Shown piece after piece: positions 35,826 to 45,220 of a stretch of DNA of 64,000 bases (position 1 is the stretch's first letter; each line of letters starts with the position of its first letter). Both the position numbers and the translations under genes were made by a program. Under the pieces are notes generated by a model. It was not told the origin of the DNA. It saw only the letters and a list, made by a program, of their open reading frames with translations, and ran no database searches. This DNA comes from Paraferrimonas sp. SM1919 (GTDB lineage: Bacteria > Pseudomonadota > Gammaproteobacteria > Enterobacterales > Shewanellaceae). The stretch lies in contig NZ_WINH01000012.1 in the NCBI RefSeq assembly GCF_010993985.1, positions 41,833-105,832 of the forward strand, read 5' to 3'.

Positions 35826-36557
35826 ATGGGCTTAGCTCGTTTCTATCACAATGAACCTTTAACCGTTGGGCAGCAAATTGTACTTAATGATGATGCAGCT
35901 GGTCACATAGGCCGGGTGCTAAGAATGCAAGCGGGTGAACGGGTCATTATCTTTAACGGTTCAGGTCAGCACTTCCCTGCTACCATCACCAGCGCCAGCA
36001 AAAAAAATGTAGAAGTTCATATCGATGAAGCGATAAGCTCCAATAATGAATCACCGCTGCGCATTCATTTAGGCCAGGTGATCAGCCGTGGTGACCGTAT
36101 GGATTTTACCATCCAGAAATCGGTGGAACTTGGGGTCAACACCATCACACCGTTATTCTCAGAGCGCTGTGGCGTTAAACTGAGTGGCGATCGTCTCGCT
36201 AAAAAAATCGAACAATGGCAAAAAATCGCCGTTGCGGCCTGCGAGCAATCGGGCCGAGATGTGGTTCCAAATATACGTCCAGCCATGCAATTAGAAGCTT
36301 GGTGCGCGGAAGATACTGAGGCTCTAAAGTTAAATCTGCATCCAAGGGCTGCGCATGGTATCAATGGCCTAACCCTAGATAAGTTATCCGCTCGACTACT
36401 GATTGGTCCCGAAGGTGGACTCTCTGATGTTGAGATTGCCATGACCGAAAACTACCAATTTACCGATATTTTATTAGGCCCACGAGTACTTCGTACTGAA
36501 ACGGCCTCTTTAACCGCTATTACTGCCCTTCAGGCTCGCTTTGGCGATTTAGGATAA
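35826..36557 (+). CDS. rsmE: 16S rRNA (uracil-1498-N3)-methyltransferase
   Basis: This 243-residue SPOUT-fold enzyme methylates U1498 in the 16S rRNA decoding centre. An N-terminal PUA-like domain ([17 protein letters not shown]) is followed by the knotted SAM domain. That domain has [36 protein letters not shown] and [16 protein letters not shown]. Neighbouring gshB starts 9 bases later, an order shared with E. coli and Shewanella. Confidence 0.96.
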   Translation: MGLARFYHNEPLTVGQQIVLNDDAAGHIGRVLRMQAGERVIIFNGSGQHFPATITSASKKNVEVHIDEAISSNNESPLRIHLGQVISRGDRMDFTIQKSVELGVNTITPLFSERCGVKLSGDRLAKKIEQWQKIAVAACEQSGRDVVPNIRPAMQLEAWCAEDTEALKLNLHPRAAHGINGLTLDKLSARLLIGPEGGLSDVEIAMTENYQFTDILLGPRVLRTETASLTAITALQARFGDLG

Positions 36558-36566
36558 GGAATAACA

Positions 36567-37520
36567 ATGATTAAACTTGGCATAGTGATGGATCCTATAA
36601 AGGACATCAATATTAAAAAAGACTCTAGCTTTGCCATGCTAATGGCCGCCCAAGCCCGAGGTTATCAGCTTTACTATATGGAAATGCAGGATCTTTACCT
36701 AAATAATGGTGAAGCTTTTGGTCAGGTAAAACCACTTAAAGTAGAGAACAATCCTGAATCTTGGTATGAATTTGGCGAACAAGCTGACATGCCATTAAGT
36801 GAACTGGATGTGATCCTTATGCGTAAAGATCCCCCCTTCGATACTGAGTTTATCTATTCGACTTACATGCTTGAGCGTGCCGAAGAAAAAGGCACCTTAA
36901 TTGTTAACAAGCCACAGTCACTGCGTGATGCTAACGAAAAACTCTTCACCGCTTGGTTCAGTCAATTTACCCCTAACACCCTAGTCAGCCGTGATGCCAA
37001 ACGTATTCGTCATTTTATTGAGGAACATAAAGACACGATTTTAAAGCCTCTCGATGGCATGGGCGGCTCTTCTATTTTCCGTGTTAAACAAGGCGATCCT
37101 AATATTGGGGTAATCATTGAAACTCTCACGTCATTAGAAACCCAATATGCCATGGCGCAACAGTTTATTAAGCAAATTGATGCGGGTGACAAACGCATTT
37201 TAATTGTTGATGGCGAGCCTATGCCATATTGTCTCGCTCGGATTCCAGCGAAAGGAGAGACCCGCGGTAACTTAGCTGCTGGCGGCCGTGGTGTGGCTCA
37301 GCCGCTATCTGAATCTGACTGGCACATTGCTAATACCATTGGTCCAGAGCTTAAAAAGCGCGGCCTGATTTTTGTAGGCTTAGATGTCATCGGTGAGAAT
37401 GTCACAGAAATTAACGTGACCAGCCCAACCTGTATCCGCGAAATTGAAGCCGCTTATGACGTGGATATTACTGGCAAGCTGATGGATGCGATTGAGCGCT
37501 ACGTTAACGCTCAAAGGTAG
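36567..37520 (+). CDS. gshB: Glutathione synthetase
   Basis: This 317-residue ATP-grasp ligase adds glycine to gamma-glutamylcysteine. Signatures include KLGIVMDPIKDINIKKDSSFAM at the start and VILMRKDPPFDTEFIYSTYM. KPLDGMGGSSIF is the ATP-binding loop, and GGRGVAQPLSESD and INVTSPTCIREIE close the site. AAGGAATAAC precedes the ATG. It is probably co-transcribed with rsmE and ends at a strong terminator. Confidence 0.97.
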   Translation: MIKLGIVMDPIKDINIKKDSSFAMLMAAQARGYQLYYMEMQDLYLNNGEAFGQVKPLKVENNPESWYEFGEQADMPLSELDVILMRKDPPFDTEFIYSTYMLERAEEKGTLIVNKPQSLRDANEKLFTAWFSQFTPNTLVSRDAKRIRHFIEEHKDTILKPLDGMGGSSIFRVKQGDPNIGVIIETLTSLETQYAMAQQFIKQIDAGDKRILIVDGEPMPYCLARIPAKGETRGNLAAGGRGVAQPLSESDWHIANTIGPELKKRGLIFVGLDVIGENVTEINVTSPTCIREIEAAYDVDITGKLMDAIERYVNAQR

Positions 37521-37563
37521 CTGGATACTTAATGCCTTAATTATTTAATAAATTGAGTATATT

Positions 37564-37590
37564 ATGCTCGGCAATTGCCGAGCATTTTTT
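37564..37590 (+). terminator. Rho-independent terminator after gshB
   Basis: A 20-bp perfect palindrome (TGCTCGGCAA with TTGCCGAGCA, 37565-37584) is followed by seven T. Confidence 0.9.
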
Positions 37591-37604
37591 TACATGGAAT
37601 CGAA

Positions 37605-38858
37605 ATGAATAACAAAAAATTACTAAGCTGCTTATTGGGTGCTGCCTTAAGCCTTCCTGGGTTTGCAGCCGAAAAGCCAAAAAACATTATTATTATGATC
37701 GGTGATGGTATGGGTTTTCCATACACCACAGGTTACCGCCACTTTGTCGATAGCCAAGAAACCACCACCGTCGAGACCACAGTATTTGATCGGCTGCATG
37801 TGGGCTCCGCCTCTACTCATCCCCACCATCATGATGGTGTGGTAACCGATTCTGCCGCGTCGGCAACCGCCCTAGCCACGGGCACTAAAACCTACAATGG
37901 TGCGATTGCGGTTGATATTGAAAAAGAGCCATTAACCACTGTAATGGAAATCGCTAAAGCTAAAGGTATGAACACTGGGCTAGCGGTCACCTCAACCATT
38001 ACCCACGCTACCCCGGCTTCTTTTTTTGTACACAACGAATACCGCAAAAACGAAAAAGAGATTGCCCAAAGCCTAACCGAGACGCCTGCAGATGTAATGT
38101 TTGGTAATGGCCGTCACTTTACCCAAGCCCAACTGGACACTTTAGCTGCCAAAGGTTACCAGGTGATCAGTGAGTACAAGCAATTAGCCAGTCTTAAGCC
38201 AGGCAAGGTAATGGCAACCATGCCACTGACCAATGCCATTGACGATGAACCAATGCGACTCACTAAAATGACAAAACAAGCCCTTAAGCAGTTAAAAGGT
38301 TCAAAACAAGGCTTTGTATTATTAATTGAAGGCAGTCAAATCGATTGGGCTGGTCACGCTAATGATATTGCTTGGGCAATGCATGAAATGGCGGATTACG
38401 GTGGCGCGGTAGAAGCGGCAGAAGCCTTTGTTAAAGCTAACCCTGATACCCTATTAATTGGTACTGCCGATCATTCAACCGGTGGTTTAACCTTAGCTCG
38501 TGATGGTGATTACCGTTGGGAGCCACAATCACTGTTAAAGATCAAGCAGTCACCTGAAGCAATCGCTAAAATAGCCACTACCGCTGAAGATCCAGTCGCT
38601 ATTATCAACCGTTCATTGCCTTTCAAGCTCAATGATGAACAACTAAAACTCATTAAAAATACCGATCTCAAAGAGCCCAAAGCATTAACCAACGCTATAA
38701 AAAAAGTGATCGACTTACACACTGGAACTGGCTGGACAACCTCAGGTCATACTGGTGAAGATGTACCAGTTTATGCAACTGGGGTTGGTGCTCATTTGTT
38801 TAGCGGGCATTTAGATAATACCGATATCGCCGATAAGATCATTAAACTTCTACAATAA
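37605..38858 (+). CDS. Alkaline phosphatase (PhoA superfamily)
   Basis: This 417-residue periplasmic enzyme starts at ATG 37605. The TTG at 37575 lies inside the preceding terminator. A signal peptide (MNNKKLLSCLLGAALSLPGFA) leads the protein. Metal and catalytic motifs are NIIIMIGDGMG, VTDSAASATALATGT (nucleophile Ser83), QIDWAGHAND, GTADHSTGG and TTSGHTGEDV. It hydrolyses phosphomonoesters to release phosphate. It is shorter than E. coli PhoA and resembles marine PhoA-like enzymes. No Pho box was evident. Confidence 0.93.
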   Translation: MNNKKLLSCLLGAALSLPGFAAEKPKNIIIMIGDGMGFPYTTGYRHFVDSQETTTVETTVFDRLHVGSASTHPHHHDGVVTDSAASATALATGTKTYNGAIAVDIEKEPLTTVMEIAKAKGMNTGLAVTSTITHATPASFFVHNEYRKNEKEIAQSLTETPADVMFGNGRHFTQAQLDTLAAKGYQVISEYKQLASLKPGKVMATMPLTNAIDDEPMRLTKMTKQALKQLKGSKQGFVLLIEGSQIDWAGHANDIAWAMHEMADYGGAVEAAEAFVKANPDTLLIGTADHSTGGLTLARDGDYRWEPQSLLKIKQSPEAIAKIATTAEDPVAIINRSLPFKLNDEQLKLIKNTDLKEPKALTNAIKKVIDLHTGTGWTTSGHTGEDVPVYATGVGAHLFSGHLDNTDIADKIIKLLQ

Positions 38859-38900
38859 CCTTGTATAATAGGGACATTGAATTTTGTATGAGTCCTAACA

Positions 38901-39920
38901 GTGTCCCTAACTAATCCTTCGATTTTACTCGAGCGCAATCTAGAAGCTTTTGAAAACTCTAAGCTACTGATCCTAAATCATGAAGATGATGATTTTGCTG
39001 TGTCTGCCAGTAAAATTGCTGATTCTGTTACCGCCCTAGCGCTCGATTTCCAGCATCATCAAACTCTCAAGGGTCACAATTATGTTGACTGTCATTTTGG
39101 CACTCATCTCAATAAAGAGGGAGACGGCTTTGATGATATTATTATTTACTTCTCTAAAACCAAAGCGCTAAGCCAATACCTTCTTGATATGGCTCAGCAC
39201 TTAATTAAAAATAACGGCTATATTTGGGTCGTAGGTGAGAATAACTCCGGCATTAAAACTTTGCCCAAAATGTTAACAAGCACTTGTTATAAATCTGATA
39301 GCGCTCGTCGTTGCAGTTTATATTACTCACAAATAGAGCAGCCAACTCGCCACTTTGCCATTGAAGATTATCTCGAACAGTTTCAACTTTCATTTAATCA
39401 AAGCAGCCTCCATGTTTGCACCTTGCCTGGTGTATTTGCTGGGCAAAAATTAGATGCTGGCACTGAGCTGTTGTTACAGACCCTAGTGAACAACCAGCAA
39501 GGACGTATTCTCGACTTTGGTTGTGGCTCAGGCGTCTTAACCGCAGCCATCGCCCTGAACAACCCGGATGCACAAATAGAAGCTGTCGATATTAACGCAA
39601 TGGCTTTAGCTGCTTGCAAATTAACTATGGATGCCAATAACTTACAAGTAAACGTCTACCCGTCAAATGGCTTACAAGAAGTGCAACCTGGTTTACAAGC
39701 AATTATATCGAATCCTCCATTTCATGACGGCTTGGTAACTACTACAGATATCGCAACTCAATTTGTAGCGGATTCTAAAAAAGTGCTCAATCAAGGTGGA
39801 CTATGGCAAATTGTTGCGAATGCCCACCTCCCTTATGGTGAAGCAATAGCGGCCAGTTTTGGAACAATCTGCGTCGAAAATAGTAATAATAAGTTTAAGG
39901 TTTACCTTCAAAATCGCTAA
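38901..39920 (+). CDS. rsmC: 16S rRNA (guanine-1207-N2)-methyltransferase
   Basis: This 339-residue enzyme methylates G1207 of 16S rRNA. The N-terminal half is a degenerate methyltransferase-like domain and the C-terminal half is the active one. The SAM motif is RILDFGCGSGVLTAAIAL and the catalytic motif is ISNPPFHDG, in the correct order. The start is GTG 38901, which agrees with the usual start of the family (SLTNPSILLERNLEAF). An ATG at 38888 is out of frame. Confidence 0.94.
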   Translation: MSLTNPSILLERNLEAFENSKLLILNHEDDDFAVSASKIADSVTALALDFQHHQTLKGHNYVDCHFGTHLNKEGDGFDDIIIYFSKTKALSQYLLDMAQHLIKNNGYIWVVGENNSGIKTLPKMLTSTCYKSDSARRCSLYYSQIEQPTRHFAIEDYLEQFQLSFNQSSLHVCTLPGVFAGQKLDAGTELLLQTLVNNQQGRILDFGCGSGVLTAAIALNNPDAQIEAVDINAMALAACKLTMDANNLQVNVYPSNGLQEVQPGLQAIISNPPFHDGLVTTTDIATQFVADSKKVLNQGGLWQIVANAHLPYGEAIAASFGTICVENSNNKFKVYLQNR

Positions 39921-40004
39921 AGTTTTTCAACTTACTGCCGCTTTACAATTTATTAACAACTAAAGTATGCTGAACAAAAATAATAAATTGCGCAGCATTT
40001 GATT

Positions 40005-41645
40005 ATGTTAAAAGAAGAGCAGCTTCATTTTGATCAGCAACAGGGAAAGCTTTTTGCCGTTATTGGTGCAGAGCAAATTCCCAATTTAGAAGCGAAAAAA
40101 ATTCTAGATTACGTTATTGAGCATACCCCTTATTACTCAAATCTCAGTTATCTTTCTAAGCAGATAGCACCATTGCTGCAAACGATTACCCCGCTCCAAC
40201 AATTGGTGAAAATTGAGATTGCCTTACAACTAGACTGCCAATTAAACATTCACGTGACTGCCGATTCGATGGCAGTTGAAGCACAATTAATTGGCGCCTA
40301 TGGTGGCAAGCCTATCTCTCTGATAGGACTATTAGAGCAACTTAAAGAGGCTAACATCAATCAAGGGCTTTCCCGCCAAAAGATCCTTCAAGTTATTAAT
40401 AGGTCCGCAGAACTCGCGCCAGGGGAAACCGAAGCAATCATCATTGCTTTAGGTACACCAGCTCAAAACGGGGTTGATGCTCAACTTGAAAACTTAGTCT
40501 TCCCAAGCCAACATGTATTAAATAAATCCCAAGGGTCAGAACTACCACTGGTTAGCAAAGGTGAAAAGCTGCTGATCAAGCACCCACCATCCAAAGGAAA
40601 ACAAGGTTTCACTGTCACAGGTCAATTACTGCCTGCTATTGAAGGAAAAGACCGTCATCTACAACAATCCCCTGGCACAACACTGAATGATACCCAAGAT
40701 GCCCTGATTGCGACTCGATCTGGATTACCAGTGCATGGCGACACTGGTTTGAGGATAGATGATATCTTGGAACTGGAACAAGTCATCAATCAGAGCCAAA
40801 ATATTGAATTTGATGGTTCAATATTTATTAAGGGGGATGTTCGTTCTGCTTGTACGATAAAAGCTTCTGGAGACATTATCATCGCCGGTATTATAGAAAC
40901 CGCCAATATCCATGCTGGGGGGGATATCATTGCCACCAAAGGGATAGCTGGAAAGCAACGTAGTTTAGAATACTTAAGCTGCAAACTTACCGCTAAAGGA
41001 GATATCTGTATTGGCTACGCTCAATATGCACAACTGCAGGCGCAGAATATTAGAGTCGAAAAACAATTACTGCACTGTTTAACCCATGCACAAAATAATA
41101 TCGAATTAGGTCATGATGATTCAATATCTGGCGCAATTGTTGGTGGTCAGTCATCTGCCGGCTATCAAGTTTTGGCACAAGAAATCGGTTCAACATCCCA
41201 TACCAAAACATTGATTCAATGGGGAAAAGCGTATCCTAAATTAGTTAAAAAAAGACTCGTTACCCTGACCGAACTTGAGAATTTACAAATTAATCAAAAA
41301 CGTATTTTTGCCCAAATCCGCGCTTTTGAAAAACCACAAGATTGGGACCTCTATCCAGAATTAAAAGCCCAAGCTCAAGCAATTCAGAGCGAATTAAATG
41401 ATGTTGAAACACGCCTTGAAAAAGTACAAAAAGAGTTTGAAGAGATAGATAAACAAGTGAAACTATTCTACAAACAAAATCTTTTAATCGTTACTCAGCA
41501 GATATTTGCCGGTGTAGACCTCTCTATTGGCAAAAGAAGCCTGAAGGTGCCTAAAAATCTAAGCTCCTGCCATGTCAGTTTAGTTAATGAAAATATTAGG
41601 ATTGTTCAGCAAAATCTTGCCGAAGATAGCTTAAGCCTGATATAA
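40005..41645 (+). CDS. FapA/DUF342 family protein
   Basis: This protein of about 546 residues starts at ATG 40005; a TTG two codons earlier is possible. An N-terminal helical region is followed by a beta-strand-rich DUF342 domain. Its repeats run IKGDVRSACTIKASGDIIIAG, ANIHAGGDIIATKGIAG and LTAKGDICIGYAQYAQLQAQ. A coiled coil lies at residues about 405-490. It resembles the FapA family seen near flagellar or polar genes in Vibrio and Shewanella, where FapA is linked to flagellar or chemotaxis organisation. No flagellar gene is nearby, so the role is unassigned. Confidence 0.8.
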   Translation: MLKEEQLHFDQQQGKLFAVIGAEQIPNLEAKKILDYVIEHTPYYSNLSYLSKQIAPLLQTITPLQQLVKIEIALQLDCQLNIHVTADSMAVEAQLIGAYGGKPISLIGLLEQLKEANINQGLSRQKILQVINRSAELAPGETEAIIIALGTPAQNGVDAQLENLVFPSQHVLNKSQGSELPLVSKGEKLLIKHPPSKGKQGFTVTGQLLPAIEGKDRHLQQSPGTTLNDTQDALIATRSGLPVHGDTGLRIDDILELEQVINQSQNIEFDGSIFIKGDVRSACTIKASGDIIIAGIIETANIHAGGDIIATKGIAGKQRSLEYLSCKLTAKGDICIGYAQYAQLQAQNIRVEKQLLHCLTHAQNNIELGHDDSISGAIVGGQSSAGYQVLAQEIGSTSHTKTLIQWGKAYPKLVKKRLVTLTELENLQINQKRIFAQIRAFEKPQDWDLYPELKAQAQAIQSELNDVETRLEKVQKEFEEIDKQVKLFYKQNLLIVTQQIFAGVDLSIGKRSLKVPKNLSSCHVSLVNENIRIVQQNLAEDSLSLI

Positions 41646-41688
41646 CAACAATGTTGTAAACCTTATAATAAAAAGAACCATTGTTGTT

Positions 41689-42273
41689 ATGCCTAAAAAT
41701 GTAAAGAGCTATTTTGATAGCTTAGTTATGTGGCTACTACTGTGTAGTAGTTTACTTATTTTTTTACCTCAACCTGTATTGCAGTTGATCGGTGTCGCCA
41801 ATTGGCTAGGCCAATATGATATCTATATTGGTTTAGTCTTTATTGGCTGCAGTGGCCTTAAACTTATTAACGTATTTAATTATGGGCTTGACCACGCGAT
41901 ACGTTCCTTAAAGCAACAACGACAAAAGCAAGATATCGATGAAAAAATTGAGTTTCTTGATCAAGCTGAACGCTCACTTTTAAGAGAGTTTTTTATTCAG
42001 TCAAGTTCAATTTTGACCATGCCTACCACTGAAATTAGTGTCATCAACCTTAAACAAGCTGGAGTATTAGAGCAGCTAGGGAAAGAACGCCATTATGCCA
42101 TTTCTGAGCCCACCGCAGAGTTTAGGATATCCCTTTATGCCCGCAAAAAACTTAACCGCCAGCTGTTAATGTTACCTAAGGGGCAGCCAGATGAAGTTGA
42201 AATGAAGCGATTATTAAAAACTCGTCCAGAATTTCATAAAAATATTATTAAACCCAATAAAACAGCTGCTTAA
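41689..42273 (+). CDS. SieB-like superinfection-exclusion family membrane protein
   Basis: This 194-residue protein has two N-terminal membrane helices (WLLLCSSLLIFLPQPVLQLI and YIGLVFIGCSGLKLINVF). A cytoplasmic domain follows with LDQAERSLLREFFIQSSSILTMP and VINLKQAGVLEQLG. This pattern recalls the superinfection exclusion protein B family, of which SieB of Rac and P22 blocks phage growth. Chromosomal copies outside prophages are common in gammaproteobacteria and their function is not known. The neighbours here are not phage genes. The family call is moderate. Confidence 0.5.
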   Translation: MPKNVKSYFDSLVMWLLLCSSLLIFLPQPVLQLIGVANWLGQYDIYIGLVFIGCSGLKLINVFNYGLDHAIRSLKQQRQKQDIDEKIEFLDQAERSLLREFFIQSSSILTMPTTEISVINLKQAGVLEQLGKERHYAISEPTAEFRISLYARKKLNRQLLMLPKGQPDEVEMKRLLKTRPEFHKNIIKPNKTAA

Positions 42274-42316
42274 TTGCAATAAAAAACCTCGCCTAGGCGA
42301 GGTTTTTTATTGCAAT
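42273..42316. terminator. Bidirectional terminator in a 44-bp perfect palindrome
   Basis: Every base from 42273 to 42316 pairs about the centre between 42294 and 42295. The core AACCTCGCC with GGCGAGGTT is flanked by six A on one side and six T on the other, so it works in both directions. It lies between the convergent SieB-like gene, whose stop codon it touches, and the phosphoribosyltransferase gene. Confidence 0.95.
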
Positions 42317-42323
42317 ACCAAGT

Positions 42324-42902
42324 TTACTTCTCAGCTTGAGCTTTAGCTAGCTGTGCCAGCTCTGGCTTATGTTCAGCAATTTCTTGAGCACTTAGGCCAG
42401 TTAGCTCATGCGGGAATACTAACCAACGGTCTGACTTATCAATGTAGAAGTCTGGTTCGCGACCAGTTTGATTATTCTTTGGTTTAAAATAAGGCGTTGC
42501 AATTTTAATTTCAGGCGTGTTCTTACGACATGAAGCATGTAAATCCTTAATCACCTGCTCTACTGATAAACCAGAATCATAAACGTCATCAATGATCAGT
42601 ACTGAATCTTCAGAGTTCACTTGTTTTTCAATATAACGTAAGCCATGAACTTTTACTTGCTTACCACGTTCACCAATACCAACGTAAGAAGAAGTACGAA
42701 TAGCAATATGATTGGTTTCATGCCCCAAGAAATCAAACACTTCCTGAACAGCGATACCTACCGGAGCACCGCCGCGCCAAACACCAACAATATAATCCGG
42801 ACGGTAACCACTCTCATAGATTTTTTTACCTAATTGGAATGAAATATCCAGCAGTTCTTGTGCAGAAATAAAGTGTTTTTCGATGCTCACGCTATGCTCC
42901 AT
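42324..42902 (-). CDS. Purine phosphoribosyltransferase (hypoxanthine/xanthine type)
   Basis: This 192-residue enzyme has a type I PRTase fold. The PRPP-binding loop is SVLIIDDVYDSGLSV near residue 100. A phosphate-binding PDYIVGVWRGGAPVGI loop is present and the hood segment carries RPDYI and RWLVFPHEL. It salvages purine bases using PRPP in the cytoplasm. The exact base preference (hypoxanthine, guanine or xanthine) cannot be fixed by eye. The C-terminal extension (SAQEIAEHKPELAQLAKAQ) is helical. It is monocistronic on the minus strand with its own terminator. Confidence 0.8.
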   Translation of the reverse strand: MEHSVSIEKHFISAQELLDISFQLGKKIYESGYRPDYIVGVWRGGAPVGIAVQEVFDFLGHETNHIAIRTSSYVGIGERGKQVKVHGLRYIEKQVNSEDSVLIIDDVYDSGLSVEQVIKDLHASCRKNTPEIKIATPYFKPKNNQTGREPDFYIDKSDRWLVFPHELTGLSAQEIAEHKPELAQLAKAQAEK

Positions 42903-43035
42903 GTAACCAGATCAATTCTGGCAAGTTAAAACCATTCAATAATGGGGCGGCATAATACCATAACAAGTACTTACTAACAGTAAAAACGCCCTAAAGGGTA
43001 ATAGTGTTATCTATTTGCTAAAGATAGTCCAAAAA

Positions 43036-43075
43036 TAAAGGCCTGCTACTCACTAAAGTAACAAGCCTTTTAAAA
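43036..43075 (-). terminator. Probable terminator after the DUF368 gene
   Basis: AAAGGC-TG-TAC pairs imperfectly with GTA-CA-GCCTTT (43037-43071). On the minus strand TTTATTTTT follows. Mismatches make this weaker than the other terminators in the window. Confidence 0.55.
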
Positions 43076-43086
43076 AATATTGGTTG

Positions 43087-44007
43087 CTAGCCTTGGTCTT
43101 TACCAAAATACTCCAACGCCAACACGATACTAATCGCCACAGCCATTAATGCTAAAGCCATTGGCAGTTGCGCGGGTAAGTTTAATAGTTGCTCATAGGT
43201 CTCTGGAGAAAGATTTTCTTGGAGCAGCGGTACCTGCTCACCTTTTGAATTAGTTCTCCAAGTAATCGTTTGTTTCCATGGCCAGATTTTTGGCAAGGTG
43301 CCAATCATTAAACCCGTTAGAAAAACTAACATAATATCTTTTGCTCTTTTTAGTAACATCGACAATATGTGAGAAAAGCTCAACAGACCAGTAATACAGC
43401 CAAGCATAAACACAGAGATAATCCCGATATCAAACGATTTAACAGCACCTAAAATGCCACTATATAAACCAAGCAAAAGTAGGATAAAACTGCCTGAAAT
43501 GCCTGGTAAAATCATCGCACATATTGCAATAGCCCCCCCAAAGAATACCGTCACATAGTTCACATCCAAACTAACTGGAGTGACTTCAGTGATCCCGTAG
43601 GCAAACAGCCCTCCTAACACTAGAGCTAAAATACGACTGACTTGCCAAGACTGTACCTGACGTAACATGTGCCATACCGACACGATAATTAAGCCGAAGA
43701 AAAAGCTCCATAACGGCACTGGATGCTCAACGAGCAAGAATGAAATCACTTTAGCTAAGGTGGCAATGCTGGTTAAAATACCTGCAAACAATACAACCAA
43801 GAAGGTTCCATTAATGTATTCCCAGCTCCCTTTAATGCCTTCATTTTTTAAACGGATGATTAATGTCGGATTAATACGACGAATGCTTTCTAGCAGAGTC
43901 TCATATATACCGGTAATAAACGCAATCGTACCCCCAGACACTCCAGGTACGACATCCGCAGCGCCCATTGCTGCACCTTTTAAAAAGGTTAAAATCCACT
44001 GTTTCAA
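43087..44007 (-). CDS. DUF368 family membrane protein
   Basis: This protein of about 307 residues starts at TTG 44007. GGAAG lies 7 bases upstream, and the family usually begins with a short cytoplasmic segment before KGAAMGAADVVPGVSGGT. The frame extends upstream to an ATG at 44097, but that would overlap the LysE gene by 77 bases. Eight or more membrane helices follow; GAIAICAMILPGISGSFIL is the second family signature. DUF368 proteins have recently been linked to polyprenyl-phosphate transport in the envelope (PopT). This one could do the same, but that is inference. It lies 13 bases after the LysE-type gene. Confidence 0.85.
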   Translation of the reverse strand: MKQWILTFLKGAAMGAADVVPGVSGGTIAFITGIYETLLESIRRINPTLIIRLKNEGIKGSWEYINGTFLVVLFAGILTSIATLAKVISFLLVEHPVPLWSFFFGLIIVSVWHMLRQVQSWQVSRILALVLGGLFAYGITEVTPVSLDVNYVTVFFGGAIAICAMILPGISGSFILLLLGLYSGILGAVKSFDIGIISVFMLGCITGLLSFSHILSMLLKRAKDIMLVFLTGLMIGTLPKIWPWKQTITWRTNSKGEQVPLLQENLSPETYEQLLNLPAQLPMALALMAVAISIVLALEYFGKDQG

Positions 44008-44020
44008 AATACAACTTCCA

Positions 44021-44662
44021 TTATTGGTTAAAGTTAAGCCACAGGACCATAACTTGATATAAAATATTGAGCCCCAATCCCAGCAGTAAGATACCACTGA
44101 GTTTATCTAAAATCTGTGCTTGTTGGCGTAATTTAGGTAATAACCACGATTGAGACAATAACAACACGACTAAAGTGTACCAAAGCCCATCAATCATAAG
44201 CGGTGTGATAACTAAAGTGCCGATATTACCAGAATGGCTGATCTGTGCCACAAATTGACTAAATAGAGCCACAAAAAAAAGCATAATTTTAGGGCTTAAG
44301 AGTGACATGACTAAACCATCTAAACCGGCTCGCCAAAGTGGGGCGACTTTCCCCGCAGCTAAGGACTGGGCAATCCCTTGTTTAGCAAGGATAGCTTTAC
44401 AACCTATCCATATTAAATAGCCACCACCCAAAGCGCTTATTACTTGGAAAATAAGCGGATATTGTTGCATCAATACATGCAACCCCAACACTGACATTAG
44501 CGCGTAAACACCTATTCCCAATGCATGTGCCCAAGAACAAACCACGCCATGCAAGCGACCAGAAGCTAAAGTATGTCTGGCCACGAGTGCGAGTGATGGT
44601 CCAGGAGACATTGCCCCTAACAAACAAACCACAGCCAATGGTAGCCAATCTAAAAACGTCAC
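44021..44662 (-). CDS. LysE/RhtB family amino-acid exporter
   Basis: This 213-residue protein has about six membrane helices. The family start motif is WLPLAVVCLLGAMSPGPSLALVARHTLASGR, and the second signature is GGGYLIWIGCKAIL. Members export amino acids such as lysine, threonine and homoserine lactone. Substrate specificity is not visible. The start of the gene lies in the shared region divergent from the META-domain gene. It forms a two-gene unit with DUF368. Confidence 0.92.
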   Translation of the reverse strand: MTFLDWLPLAVVCLLGAMSPGPSLALVARHTLASGRLHGVVCSWAHALGIGVYALMSVLGLHVLMQQYPLIFQVISALGGGYLIWIGCKAILAKQGIAQSLAAGKVAPLWRAGLDGLVMSLLSPKIMLFFVALFSQFVAQISHSGNIGTLVITPLMIDGLWYTLVVLLLSQSWLLPKLRQQAQILDKLSGILLLGLGLNILYQVMVLWLNFNQ

Positions 44663-44804
44663 AAATATCCCCTTTTATTATAAAAATGCTGTTAACCTGA
44701 ACAAATACACAAAAAAATCGGGAACTTTTCGCTTTTTTATTCAACAAATATTAGTAAAGCGGTAATATGCTTTGTTGTTTTTAATTTTTCAAGTTGGATA
44801 TTTT

Positions 44805-45215
44805 ATGCTTAAAAAGCTTGTTGTATTGGGTGGTTTCTTTTTATTAACTTCTGGTTGTAGTTCTACCGTCCCAATCAAGGCACCTGAATCCATTGTCGGC
44901 AAATGGCAAATTACTCAGGTGGAGAAACAAAAACTTAGTCTTCTAGGGCAAAGTACAATTACTTTTAAGCAGGACAATAAAGTATCCGGCTTTAATGCTT
45001 GTAATAATTTTTTTGGTCAATACCAACAACAAGATAATCAATTAAGCTTTTCACCTATGGGAACGACCATGAAAGCTTGTGTTGATTCATTGATGCAGCA
45101 AGAGCGCAAAACAATGCAAGCTATCACCCAAGTTACCTATGTTAAAGGCGACTCTCAAAAGCTGCAATTACTAAACGAAGACCACAAAGTACTACTTATT
45201 CTTAATCGCCTGTAA
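44805..45215 (+). CDS. META/HslJ-domain lipoprotein
   Basis: This 136-residue lipoprotein starts at ATG 44805. The ATG at 44772 would put 11 extra residues before the signal peptide. The lipobox is MLKKLVVLGGFFLLTSGC (Cys18). The META domain has VGKWQITQV, GFNACNNFFGQY and FSPMGTTMKACVDSLMQQE, with two Cys that may form a disulfide. E. coli HslJ has the same domain and is linked to novobiocin tolerance. The role here is unknown. Confidence 0.87.
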   Translation: MLKKLVVLGGFFLLTSGCSSTVPIKAPESIVGKWQITQVEKQKLSLLGQSTITFKQDNKVSGFNACNNFFGQYQQQDNQLSFSPMGTTMKACVDSLMQQERKTMQAITQVTYVKGDSQKLQLLNEDHKVLLILNRL

Positions 45216-45220
45216 AAAAT

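Noticed and set aside
41689..42273. Prophage remnant suggested by the SieB-like gene
   Set aside because: No integrase, attachment repeats, capsid or lysis genes are nearby, and both neighbours are ordinary core genes.
43667..44062. Plus-strand frame of 131 codons opposite the DUF368 gene
   Set aside because: The DUF368 protein on the other strand has clear family motifs. This frame has none.
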